5,750 bases of DNA, from the NCBI GenBank assembly GCA_937872715.1, contig CALMTJ010000154.1, forward strand, positions 1-5,750, read 5' to 3'. Source of the DNA: an uncultured Methylobacteriaceae bacterium. Lineage in GTDB: Bacteria; Pseudomonadota; Alphaproteobacteria; Rhizobiales; Beijerinckiaceae. Both the position numbers and the translations under genes were made by a program. Shown here one piece after another: positions 1 to 5,750 of the stretch (positions are counted from its first letter, which is position 1; each line of letters starts with the position of its first letter). The notes beneath the pieces were generated by a model. The model was not told where the DNA came from. It ran no database searches and was given only the letters and a program-made list of their open reading frames with translations.

Positions 1-6
1 CCGCCG

Positions 7-30
7 CCCCGTCCCCGCAAGGGAGAGGGG
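7..30. repeat. Imperfect GC-rich hairpin at the left edge
   Basis: The arms cccc-gtcccc and gggagagggg surround a gcaa loop (17-20). Pairing is 4 bp outside (7-10 with 27-30), 3 bp inside (14-16 with 21-23), with two mismatches and a G-T wobble between. Elements of the form CTCTCCC-GCAA-GGGAGAG are common between genes in Hyphomicrobiales genomes (recalled, not searched). Its presence suggests that bases 1-31 may be intergenic, which would place the original xerC start just to its right, near GTG 32. Confidence 0.35.
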
Positions 31-367
31 AGTGAGCCTGCTACGGCGGCCCTCCTCCCGGGGACGGGCGCGCTCCTCGCCTGCCTCGCATCCTGGCTCC
101 GCGAACTCGGAGCGGAGCGGCGCCTGTCGCCGAAGACGGTCGAGGCCTACGGGCGCGATCTCCGTCAGTTCGTGCTCTTCCTGGCCGGGCATCTCGGCGA
201 GCCGCCCTCGCCGGACGCGGTGACCGGGCTGAAGCCGGCCGACATCCGGGCCTTCATGGCGGCCCGGCGCCGGGGAGGCGTCGAGAGCCGGACCTTGATG
301 CGCCAGCTCGCGGCGCTGCGGTCCTTCGCCCGCCACCTCGAGCGGGAGGGTCACGGCACCGCCGAAG

Positions 368-964
368 GTGGCGAGGAGCCTTCCGAAGCCGCTCCCGCCC
401 GCCGCCGCCCTGGCGATGGCGGATGCCGGGACCCGGGCCGGCGAGGCGCGCGAGCCCTGGGTGCTGGCTCGCGACGCGGCCGTCATCGGGCTCCTCTACG
501 GGAGCGGGCTCCGGATCGCGGAGGCGCTCGGCATCCTGCGTGCGGACGCGCCGACCGGCACCGCCGACGGGCTCACCGTGACCGGCAAGGGCGGCAAGAT
601 GCGGAGCGTCCCTGTGCTGGCTCCCGTCCGGCGCGCGATCGAAGAGTACCTCGCGCTCTGCCCCTGGAACCTGCCCGGCACCGGCCCGCTCTTCGTCGGG
701 CAGAAAGGCGGGCCGCTCTCGCCGCGGATCATCCAGCTCGCCGTGGAAGGGCTCCGGGGCGCCCTCGGGCTGGACGCGCGGGCGACGCCGCACGCGCTGC
801 GCCATTCCTTCGCGACGCATCTCCTGTCGCGGGGAGGCGAACTCCGGGCGATCCAGGAACTGCTCGGCCACGCCTCGCTCTCCACCACACAGATCTACAC
901 GCAGGTGGACGCCGCACGCCTGATGGCGGCCTACGATTCCGTGCATCCCCGCGCCCGCGCCTGA
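368..964 (+). CDS. Catalytic-domain fragment of XerC (only intact reading frame of the broken gene)
   Basis: This is the alternative reading of the right half of the broken xerC: a 198-residue frame opening at GTG 368. It contains the complete tyrosine-recombinase catalytic domain, with R49, K74, H142, R145, H168 and Y177. It lacks the N-terminal core-binding domain that clamps DNA, and full XerC proteins are about 300 residues. The sequence just before GTG 368 (gccgaag) offers no good Shine-Dalgarno site, and the residues immediately upstream in the same frame (PK) still match the family. The GTG is therefore probably an internal codon, not a true start. If the fragment is translated at all, it is unlikely to work as a normal Xer recombinase. 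It belongs to the same locus as the pseudogene and is not a second gene. Confidence 0.35.
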   Translation: MARSLPKPLPPAAALAMADAGTRAGEAREPWVLARDAAVIGLLYGSGLRIAEALGILRADAPTGTADGLTVTGKGGKMRSVPVLAPVRRAIEEYLALCPWNLPGTGPLFVGQKGGPLSPRIIQLAVEGLRGALGLDARATPHALRHSFATHLLSRGGELRAIQELLGHASLSTTQIYTQVDAARLMAAYDSVHPRARA

Positions 965-973
965 GGGCCGAGG

Positions 974-1019
974 CGCCGGACGGAGCGGTCAAGAAGGCGT
1001 CAACGCGGCCCGTCCGGCG
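974..1019 (+). terminator. Inverted repeat after xerC, possible terminator hairpin
   Basis: The arms cgccggacgg (974-983) and ccgtccggcg (1010-1019) are perfect reverse complements separated by 26 nt. The left arm begins 10 nt after the xerC stop, which suits transcription termination or 3' end protection. There is no T-rich run after the right arm, so it is not a classical intrinsic terminator. In DNA this GC-rich, inverted repeats also arise by chance. Confidence 0.35.
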
Positions 1020-1071
1020 ACGCGACACGTATGGGGCCGGCTTTACGTCCGCCTCCGAACCCGGCAACGAT

Positions 1072-1088
1072 CGCGGATCAGATCCGCG
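1072..1088. promoter_or_regulatory. Perfect 17-bp palindrome upstream of the transporter operon (candidate operator)
   Basis: The arms cgcggatc and gatccgcg flank a single central A at 1080, giving an 8-bp perfect inverted repeat. It ends 18 nt before the ATG at 1107 and 7 nt before the GGAG ribosome binding site. Its symmetry and place fit the binding site of a dimeric regulator acting on the binding-protein gene and so on the operon. As RNA it could also form a short hairpin (6-bp stem, 5-nt loop) next to the ribosome binding site. No regulator gene lies in the window, so the protein that might bind is unknown. Confidence 0.4.
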
Positions 1089-1095
1089 GCACGAC

Positions 1096-1099
1096 GGAG
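1096..1099 (+). promoter_or_regulatory. Ribosome binding site of the substrate-binding protein gene
   Basis: GGAG lies 7 nt upstream of the ATG at 1107. It supports that start, which also places a good export signal at the protein's N-terminus. Confidence 0.65.
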
Positions 1100-1106
1100 T
1101 TCCGCC

Positions 1107-2648
1107 ATGAACCGACATCCCTCCCGCCGCGCGGCCCTCGCGGGCGCAGCCGCGGCAGCCGGCCTCCCGCTCCTGCCGGGGCGGGCGGCCGCGCAGGGCA
1201 AGACGAGCATCGCTGTCCGGGTCGAGCGGGATTTCGTCACTTTCGATCCGGCCTTCCGGTCCGGCCCGCATGACGGCAACGTCGCGAGAGCGGTCTTCCA
1301 GAGGCTGATCGCGCAGAAGCCGAATTCGGTCGAGACGGAGCTCGATGCCGCCGCGGAGCTGAAGCAGGTGAGCCCGACGACTATCGAGTTCACGCTGAAA
1401 CCCGGCCAGGCCTTCACGGACGGGTACGGCACGATGACGGCCGACGACGTGAAGTTCTCCTACGAGCGCTTCGCGGTGGCGGCGCCGGACGGCAAGACCT
1501 CCCCGTATACGGGCGACTGGTCCGGCCTGAAGGCCGTCGAGGTCACGGGTCCGCTTTCCGGCCGGATCGTGCTGGCGCAGCCGAATGCCGGCCTCTTCGC
1601 CATCGCGCTGGCCGACGTGTCGGGCTGCATCGTGTCCAGGAAGGCCGTGACCGAGCGCGGCGCCGAGCACGCGCTGAAACCGGTCGGCTCCGGCCCCTAT
1701 CAGGTCGTGTCCGTCGAGAAGCAGCGGGGCGCCGTGCTCCGCCGCAACCCGGCCTATTCTGGGCCGAAGCCGGCCTTCGAGGAAATCCGGGCCAATTTCA
1801 TCCAGGACCCGAAGACGGCCGAGCTCGCGCTCCGGTCGGGCGAACTCGATTTCGCGATCCTGCCGCCCGGCGTGGCGGAGCCGCTCAGGGGCGCGTCGGG
1901 CATCGCGGTCGAGCAGTTCCCCGGACTCGCCTATCTCTGGCTCGGCATCAACATGCAGAAGGCGCCGTTCACCGACATCCGGGTCCGGCAGGCGATCCGC
2001 TACGCGCTCGACGTCGACCAGATGCTGCTCGCCGGGTTCAACGGCAAGGCGCCGCGGCTGAACGCGCTCGTGATGCCGCCGGTCCTCGGCCATTGGGCGG
2101 AGGCGCCGGTCTATCGACGCAACGTCGCGGAGGCGAAGCGCCTCCTCGCCGAGGCCGGCCATCCCGCCATCCGCACCCGGATCACGGTGCTGAACCAGCC
2201 GGCCTTCCAGACGATGGCGCTGGTCGCCCGCGCGCTGCTCGGGGAAGTCGGCATCACGGCCGAGCTCGATGTCCAGGAAGGCGGGACATTCTGGGAGGCC
2301 GGGAAGGGCGAGGCCGGCAAGGACGTCGACATGTTCATGATGCGCTTCAACGGAAAGCTCGACCCGAGCTTCCTCATGCAATGGTACACGTCCGACCAGG
2401 TCGGGGTGTGGAACTGGCAGCGCTTCGCGAGCCCCGAATACGACGCCCTCGCCAAGGAGGCGATCGCAGAGGGCGATCCGGCCAGGCGGTCGGCGCTGGT
2501 GATCCGGGCGCAGGAGCTGATGGACAGGTCGGCGGCCTTCGTCTGGCTGACGAACGACACGGCGTTCGCGGCCCACCGCTCGAACGTGAAGCCGGCCTTC
2601 CTGCCGGGCGCCATCGACTGGCAGCTCGACCGCTTCACCAACGCCTGA
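1107..2648 (+). CDS. ABC transporter periplasmic substrate-binding protein, DppA/OppA family (SBP_bac_5)
   Basis: This 513-residue protein is the usual length for the family 5 (peptide/nickel/opine) binding proteins that deliver ligand to a Dpp/Opp-type importer. Residues 1-29 form an export signal: twin-arginine-like SRRAAL at 6-11, an Ala/Leu-rich core, and an AAA cleavage motif before Q30. There is no lipobox Cys, so a soluble periplasmic protein is expected; Tat or Sec export are both possible. Family marks are TADDVKFSYERF (111-122), KPVGSGPYQV (191-200), RRNPAYSGPKP (212-222), DIRVRQAIRYALDVDQML (290-307) and the C-terminal SPEYDALAKEA (442-452). The region equivalent to the W-x-G-D-x-x-D-P segment of DppA/OppA reads RFNGKLDPSF (413-422), and I see no counterpart of the Asp that binds the ligand's free amino group. 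The ligand is therefore left open: peptide, modified peptide, opine or other. It is the first gene of the operon, behind a GGAG site and a palindrome. Family assignment is strong. Confidence 0.9.
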   Translation: MNRHPSRRAALAGAAAAAGLPLLPGRAAAQGKTSIAVRVERDFVTFDPAFRSGPHDGNVARAVFQRLIAQKPNSVETELDAAAELKQVSPTTIEFTLKPGQAFTDGYGTMTADDVKFSYERFAVAAPDGKTSPYTGDWSGLKAVEVTGPLSGRIVLAQPNAGLFAIALADVSGCIVSRKAVTERGAEHALKPVGSGPYQVVSVEKQRGAVLRRNPAYSGPKPAFEEIRANFIQDPKTAELALRSGELDFAILPPGVAEPLRGASGIAVEQFPGLAYLWLGINMQKAPFTDIRVRQAIRYALDVDQMLLAGFNGKAPRLNALVMPPVLGHWAEAPVYRRNVAEAKRLLAEAGHPAIRTRITVLNQPAFQTMALVARALLGEVGITAELDVQEGGTFWEAGKGEAGKDVDMFMMRFNGKLDPSFLMQWYTSDQVGVWNWQRFASPEYDALAKEAIAEGDPARRSALVIRAQELMDRSAAFVWLTNDTAFAAHRSNVKPAFLPGAIDWQLDRFTNA

Positions 2649-2672
2649 GCGCCTGCGCTTCGCCGATCCGCG

Positions 2673-3635
2673 ATGCGCGGCGCCCTCCGCTACGTCGGGG
2701 CCCGCTTCGTCACGACCGCGCTCGTCGTGCTGGGCGCGATGCTGCTCCTCTTCGCGCTGACGGCGCTCGTCCCCGGCGACCCGGCGACGGCGCTGATCGG
2801 ACCGCAGGCGACGCCCGAATACGCGAGGCGGTTCATCGTCGAGATGGGTCTCGACCAGCCCTGGTGGAGGCGGCTCTTCACCTTCCTGTCGCGCCTGCTG
2901 GTCGGCGATCTCGGCACGGACGTGCTGTCCGGGCGGCCCGTCATCCAGGTGGTCGGTGCCGTCCTGCCCTACACCTTCGCCCTGACGGGCGCCTCCATCG
3001 GGCTCGCGCTCCTCCTCGGCGTGCCGCTCGGCTGCTACGCCGCCACCCATCGGGGCTCGACGGCTGACGGGCTCCTGGCCTTCTCGAGCGTCACCCTCAT
3101 CGCGATCCCGTCCTTCGTGATCGCGATCTTTCTCCTTCTCCTCTTCTCCATCTACCTCGACTGGCTGCCGGTGCTGGGCGGCGGCGAGCCAGGGAATTGG
3201 GTCGACGGAGGCAAGCGCCTCATCCTGCCCACGGTCGCGCTCGGCGTCGGCTGGATCGGTTTCGTGGCCCGGCTGGTCAGGACCTCCATGCTGGAGGTGC
3301 TGGGCGAGAACCATATCCGGACGTCGCGCGCCTACGGGCTGCCGGATCGGCTCGTTGTCTACAAATACGCGCTGAGGAACGCCTGCATCCCGACGCTCGC
3401 CGTGCTCGGAGTCGGGATCGGGCGCCTCCTCGGCGGCGCGGTGCTGGTGGAGATCGTCTTCGCCCGCCCGGGCCTCGGCCGGCTCATCTACGACGCGATC
3501 TCGACCCGCAACTTCGCCGTGCTGCAGGGCGCCGTGCTGGTCGTGGTCGTGGCCTTCGTGCTGACCAACCTCCTCGTGGATCTCAGCTACTCGGTCATCG
3601 ATCCCCGCATCCGGCGGCAGGACCCTGTTCGGTGA
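2673..3635 (+). CDS. ABC transporter permease, DppB/OppB family
   Basis: This 320-residue inner-membrane protein would form half of the importer channel. It shows the DppB/OppB plan. TM1 is at about 10-32, followed by the periplasmic segment with VPGDPATALIGPQATPE (33-49) and MGLDQPWWRR (58-67). Further hydrophobic segments lie at about 100-122, 135-161, 183-203, 240-262 and 284-306. The EAA-type cytoplasmic loop that docks onto the ATPase is ENHIRTSRAYGLPDRL...ALRNACIP (211-240). The family ending DLSYSVIDPRIR (303-314) is present. ATG 2673 is the first start after the stop of the binding-protein gene, 24 nt away and in the same frame. No Shine-Dalgarno site precedes it, and the ATG lies in the loop of a 5-bp GC inverted repeat (2668-2680), which could hold permease translation below that of the binding protein. 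It overlaps the next gene by 4 nt. Confidence 0.92.
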   Translation: MRGALRYVGARFVTTALVVLGAMLLLFALTALVPGDPATALIGPQATPEYARRFIVEMGLDQPWWRRLFTFLSRLLVGDLGTDVLSGRPVIQVVGAVLPYTFALTGASIGLALLLGVPLGCYAATHRGSTADGLLAFSSVTLIAIPSFVIAIFLLLLFSIYLDWLPVLGGGEPGNWVDGGKRLILPTVALGVGWIGFVARLVRTSMLEVLGENHIRTSRAYGLPDRLVVYKYALRNACIPTLAVLGVGIGRLLGGAVLVEIVFARPGLGRLIYDAISTRNFAVLQGAVLVVVVAFVLTNLLVDLSYSVIDPRIRRQDPVR

Positions 3636-4486
3636 CGATCCTCTCCGGATCCGGCAGGACGGCCCGGGCGGTCGCGTCGCGGCCCGGAGGCGCCCTCGGG
3701 CTCGCCGTGGTGGCGGCCATCCTCGTGGCGGCGCTCGCCTCGCCCATCGTGGCGACGCACGATCCGGACGCGCTCGACATCCTCCACCGCTTCGCCGGTC
3801 CTTCGGCGGAGCATTGGCTCGGCACGGACCATCTCGGGCGCGACCTCTACAGCCGGCTCGTCTTCGGCGCCCGCGTGGCCATGGAGGTCGCGCTCTTCGC
3901 CATCACGGCCGCCCTCGTCGGCGGCACCTTGCTCGGGACGCTCGCGGCCTCCGTGTCCGCCGGATGGGAGCGGCCGATCCTCGTCCTCTTCGACGTGATC
4001 TCGTCCTTCCCGAGCCTCGTCCTCGCGCTCGCCGCGGTCGCGGTGTTCGGCCCCTCCACCCTCCTCGTCATGATCGTGGTGGCGGCGACCCTCCTGCCGC
4101 ATTTCGGCCGGGTCGCGCGAGCGCAGGTGCTCGGTGTCAGGAACGCCCCCTTCATCGAGGCCGAGCGCCTGCTCGGCGCGTCCGAGACGCGCATCGTGCT
4201 CCACCACCTCCTGCCGAACATCGCCGGCCCGCTGATCGTGCTCGCCAGCATCGACCTGCCCGTCGTGATCACGGTCGAGGCCGGGCTCTCCTTCATCGGG
4301 CTCGGCGTCCGGCCGCCGCTCGCGAGCTGGGGCACGCTGATCTACGACGGCTATGCCTACCTGTCGGATTCGAAGCTCCCGGTCGCGGTCGCGAGCGCGG
4401 CGCTCGGGATCGCGACGCTGGGCTTCACCCTCTTCGGAGAGGCCCTGAGGGACGCCGTCGACCCGCGCCTCGACGGAGGACGCTGA
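3632..4486 (+). CDS. ABC transporter permease, DppC/OppC family
   Basis: This 284-residue inner-membrane protein is the second channel subunit. The first TM (about 20-42) is followed by the OppC-type segment HWLGTDHLGRDLYSRLVFGAR (61-81). Other hydrophobic segments lie at about 84-106, 117-139, 141-157, 197-220 and 249-269. The EAA loop is FIEAERLLGASETRIVLHHL (174-193) followed by LPN, and the family motif EAGLSFIGLGV...SWGTLI (216-237) follows. GTG 3632 is chosen because it overlaps the upstream stop as GTGA (3632-3635), has AGGA at 3619-3622 at a 9-nt distance, and gives the usual length for this family. The same frame stays open upstream to 3197, but that extension lies over the permease B gene and is Arg/Ala/Gly-rich nonsense. 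The GTGA overlap implies translational coupling to the B subunit. Confidence 0.9.
   Translation: MTILSGSGRTARAVASRPGGALGLAVVAAILVAALASPIVATHDPDALDILHRFAGPSAEHWLGTDHLGRDLYSRLVFGARVAMEVALFAITAALVGGTLLGTLAASVSAGWERPILVLFDVISSFPSLVLALAAVAVFGPSTLLVMIVVAATLLPHFGRVARAQVLGVRNAPFIEAERLLGASETRIVLHHLLPNIAGPLIVLASIDLPVVITVEAGLSFIGLGVRPPLASWGTLIYDGYAYLSDSKLPVAVASAALGIATLGFTLFGEALRDAVDPRLDGGR
4475..4480 (+). promoter_or_regulatory. Ribosome binding site of the DppD-type ATPase gene
   Basis: GGAGGA lies 6 nt upstream of GTG 4487 and inside the end of the permease C gene. It is the strongest Shine-Dalgarno sequence in the operon and decides for GTG 4487, directly after the TGA at 4484-4486. Confidence 0.75.
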
Positions 4487-5464
4487 GTGTCGGCGGCCCT
4501 CGTCGAGATCCGGGGGCTCTCCGTCCATGCCCGCACGGAGGCCGGCGAGGCGCATATCCTGCGAGGGCTCGACCTCACGATCGGCCGCGGCCGCATCCTC
4601 GGCATCGTGGGCGAATCCGGCTCGGGGAAGTCGACGCTCGCCTCATGCCTCCTGCGGCTCCTGCCGGCCAACATCTCGCGCGTCGAAGGCTCGATCGTCA
4701 TGGACGGCACGGACCTGCTGCGCCTCGGGCCGGCCGCCATGGCCGAGTGGCGCGGCCGGCGGATCGCCGCGATCTTCCAGGATCCGATGACGGCGCTGAA
4801 CCCGCTCTTCACGGTCGGGACGCATCTCGTAGACGTGCTGCGCCGCCGTTTCCCGGACCTCTCGCGCGGCGCCGCGCTCGCCCGGGCCGAGGCGATGCTG
4901 GAGACCGTCGGCATCCCGGACCCGCCGTCGCGGCTCGACGCCTATCCGCACCAGCTCTCGGGCGGGATGCGCCAGCGCGTGGTGATCGCCATGGCGCTCT
5001 CCGTCCAGCCGGACCTCCTGCTCGCCGACGAGCCGACCACCGCGCTCGACGCCACGATCGAGGCGCAGATCGTCGACCTCCTGGGGCGGATCCGGCGGGA
5101 CTTCGCCGGCTCGATGGCGTTCATCTCGCATCACCTCGGCCTCGTGGCCGAGCTCTGCGACGACCTCTGCGTCATGTATGGCGGGCTCGTCGTCGAGAGC
5201 GGCCCGACGGAGGCGGTGCTGGCGCGCCCGCGGCACCCCTACACGCGCGCGCTCCTCGATTGCGAGATTTCCGAAGGCGATACCGGCCGCCTCGTCACGA
5301 TCCCGGGCGAAGTGCCGCCCGTCACGGCCGACGTCGAGGGCTGCATCTTCGCCACTCGCTGCCCCCACGTCGCGCCGGCCTGCCTCGCCGGGCAGCCGCC
5401 GCTCGCCTCCGTCGGCCCGGAGCGCCGTGCCGCCTGCGTGCGGAGCTTCGAGATCCTGCCGTGA
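4487..5464 (+). CDS. ABC transporter ATP-binding protein, DppD/OppD family
   Basis: This 325-residue cytoplasmic ATPase is one of the two motor subunits of the importer. Visible elements are Walker [10 protein letters not shown] (42-50), the Q-loop in [13 protein letters not shown] (95-107, Q98), signature LSGGMRQR (157-164), Walker B LLLADEP (177-183), D-loop ALD (186-188) and switch His H215 in [12 protein letters not shown]. The residue after the switch His is His where THD is usual. The C-terminal oligopeptide-transporter domain begins near 240 ([19 protein letters not shown]). It has four cysteines, C286-x5-C292-x6-C299-x17-C317, the pattern that carries a [4Fe-4S] cluster in characterised DppD/OppD proteins (family knowledge). 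The GTG start directly follows the upstream TGA and has a GGAGGA site. The final codons overlap the next ATPase gene by GTGA. All ATPase motifs are intact, so it should be functional. Confidence 0.94.
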   Translation: MSAALVEIRGLSVHARTEAGEAHILRGLDLTIGRGRILGIVGESGSGKSTLASCLLRLLPANISRVEGSIVMDGTDLLRLGPAAMAEWRGRRIAAIFQDPMTALNPLFTVGTHLVDVLRRRFPDLSRGAALARAEAMLETVGIPDPPSRLDAYPHQLSGGMRQRVVIAMALSVQPDLLLADEPTTALDATIEAQIVDLLGRIRRDFAGSMAFISHHLGLVAELCDDLCVMYGGLVVESGPTEAVLARPRHPYTRALLDCEISEGDTGRLVTIPGEVPPVTADVEGCIFATRCPHVAPACLAGQPPLASVGPERRAACVRSFEILP

Positions 5465-5750
5465 CCGCCCGGCCGCTGATCGCGGCGGAGGGCGTCTCCG
5501 TCCTCTTCGACGGGGGAGTGAGGGCCCTGGACGACGTCTCGCTCGCGGTCCGGACCGGCGACATCCTGGGCCTCGTCGGCGAATCGGGATCGGGGAAGAC
5601 GACGCTCTGCCGGGTCCTCGCCGGCCTCACGGAGCCGGCCGCCGGACGCGTGGAGGTGGACGGCGAGGACCTGCGCCTCAGGCTGAAGCGGGACCGGCTG
5701 GCCTTCCGGCGGCAGGTGCAGATGCTGCTCCAGGATGCGGCCGCCTCCCG
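5461..5750 (+). CDS. ABC transporter ATP-binding protein, DppF/OppF family, cut by the right edge
   Basis: The first 96 residues of the second motor ATPase are present; the gene continues beyond the window. Visible parts are the family opening IAAEGVSVLFDGGVRALDDV (7-26), Walker A GESGSGKTT (40-48, K46) and a Q-loop in VQMLLQDAAAS (86-96, Q91). The usual wording of that segment is VFQDPxxSLNPR, so F and P are replaced by L and A while the Gln is kept. Signature, Walker B and switch His lie outside the window. GTG 5461 overlaps the stop of the DppD gene as GTGA (5461-5464), as at the B-C junction, and places Walker A at the usual distance from the N-terminus. Only a weak GAG lies upstream, so translation probably depends on coupling. 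Position and sequence fit DppF as partner of the DppD-like protein. Confidence 0.88.
   Translation, partial: MTARPLIAAEGVSVLFDGGVRALDDVSLAVRTGDILGLVGESGSGKTTLCRVLAGLTEPAAGRVEVDGEDLRLRLKRDRLAFRRQVQMLLQDAAAS

Larger units (their letters stand above)
1..964 (+). pseudogene. xerC: Tyrosine recombinase XerC, frameshifted, left end open
   Basis: XerC acts with XerD and FtsK at dif to resolve chromosome dimers. Two halves are visible in different frames. The frame of base 1, up to about 363, encodes an N-terminal SAM-like core-binding domain, including RLSPKTVEAYGRDLRQF and LAALRSFARHLEREGHG. The frame of base 2, from about 362, encodes PKVARSLPKPL and then the whole catalytic domain. All catalytic residues are present there: Arg in GSGLRIAEAL (codon 512-514), Lys in GKGGKMR, His and Arg in HALRHS, His in LLGHASLSTTQIY, and the Tyr nucleophile (codon 896-898). 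It ends in the XerC-like HPRA tail with TGA at 962-964. The linker between halves is about 6-8 residues short compared with XerC as I remember it, so an out-of-frame deletion is more likely than a one-base error. No ATG, GTG or TTG exists in the N-terminal frame before GTG 172, so the start lies left of the window or was lost to a second indel. XerC rather than XerD is judged from the LSTTQIYT...HPRA ending. Confidence 0.8.

Noticed and set aside
1042..1071. Possible sigma-70 promoter: TTTACG at 1042-1047 and AACGAT at 1066-1071
   Set aside because: Only about 4/6 and 3/6 consensus matches with 18-nt spacing, too weak to annotate, although it would place the palindrome just downstream of the start of transcription.
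965..1106. Search for a dif site, tRNA, small RNA or att site in the intergenic region next to the recombinase gene
   Set aside because: No dif-like pair of recombinase arms around a 6-nt centre, no tRNA cloverleaf and no duplicated attachment core could be seen.
366..1110. Continuation of the xerC N-terminal frame past the frameshift to 1110
   Set aside because: After about 366 the product turns into Arg/Ala/Gly-rich sequence, while the catalytic domain is clearly in the other frame.
729..3314. An 861-codon open frame on the minus strand
   Set aside because: It runs antisense to xerC, the binding-protein gene and permease B. Its product is an Arg/Glu/Asp/His-rich string with no domain, typical of the shadow frame opposite GC-biased coding DNA.
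3197..3631. An N-terminal extension of the permease C gene
   Set aside because: It overlaps permease B for its full length, encodes no membrane segment or family motif, and GTG 3632 gives the normal length and junction.
3645..3654. 10-bp palindrome ccggatccgg near the start of permease C
   Set aside because: It lies within coding sequence and is short enough to be expected by chance in DNA of this composition.
3587..4555. A 322-codon minus-strand frame opposite permease C
   Set aside because: It is low-complexity, charged sequence without motifs, and a mirror of the codon bias of the real + strand gene.
4611..5608. A near-identical 30-nt direct repeat at 4611-4640 and 5579-5608
   Set aside because: Both copies encode the Walker A motif (GESGSGK) of the two paralogous ATPases, so shared function explains the similarity.

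Overview
The window is very GC-rich (about 70% by eye) with dense, GC-biased coding on the + strand. The sequence style, a XerC resembling those of Hyphomicrobiales and a CTCCCGCAAGGGAG-type hairpin at the left edge suggest an alphaproteobacterium, possibly close to Methylobacterium. This is a judgement from sequence style, not a search result.

Left part (1-964): remains of a xerC-type tyrosine recombinase gene, the chromosome-dimer resolvase of the Xer/dif system. The N-terminal core-binding half is readable in the frame of base 1. The complete catalytic half is readable in the frame of base 2 and ends at 964. The two halves do not join. The frame changes at about 359-364, and about 6-8 residues expected in the interdomain linker are missing, so an out-of-frame deletion of about 20-23 nt is likely. 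The N-terminal frame also has no ATG, GTG or TTG between the window edge and 172.

Intergenic region (965-1106, 142 nt): a 10-bp-arm inverted repeat just after the xerC stop (974-1019), then a perfect 17-bp inverted repeat (1072-1088) just upstream of the ribosome binding site of the next gene. The second is a candidate operator.

Right part (1107-5750): a tightly packed ABC importer operon of the peptide/nickel/opine (Dpp/Opp) class in the order substrate-binding protein, permease B, permease C, ATPase D, ATPase F. The last gene runs off the right edge. Spacings are 24 nt (A-B), a 4-nt GTGA overlap (B-C), 0 nt (C-D) and a 4-nt GTGA overlap (D-F). The last three genes all start with GTG. The binding protein would capture a ligand in the periplasm, the two permeases form the channel, and the two ATPases power uptake. 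The ligand cannot be read from the sequence. The binding protein appears to lack the aspartate that holds the peptide N-terminus in classical DppA/OppA, so a dipeptide should not be assumed.

I see no undescribed system, CRISPR array, RNA gene or mobile element. The items most worth checking are the broken xerC and the palindrome in front of the transporter operon.
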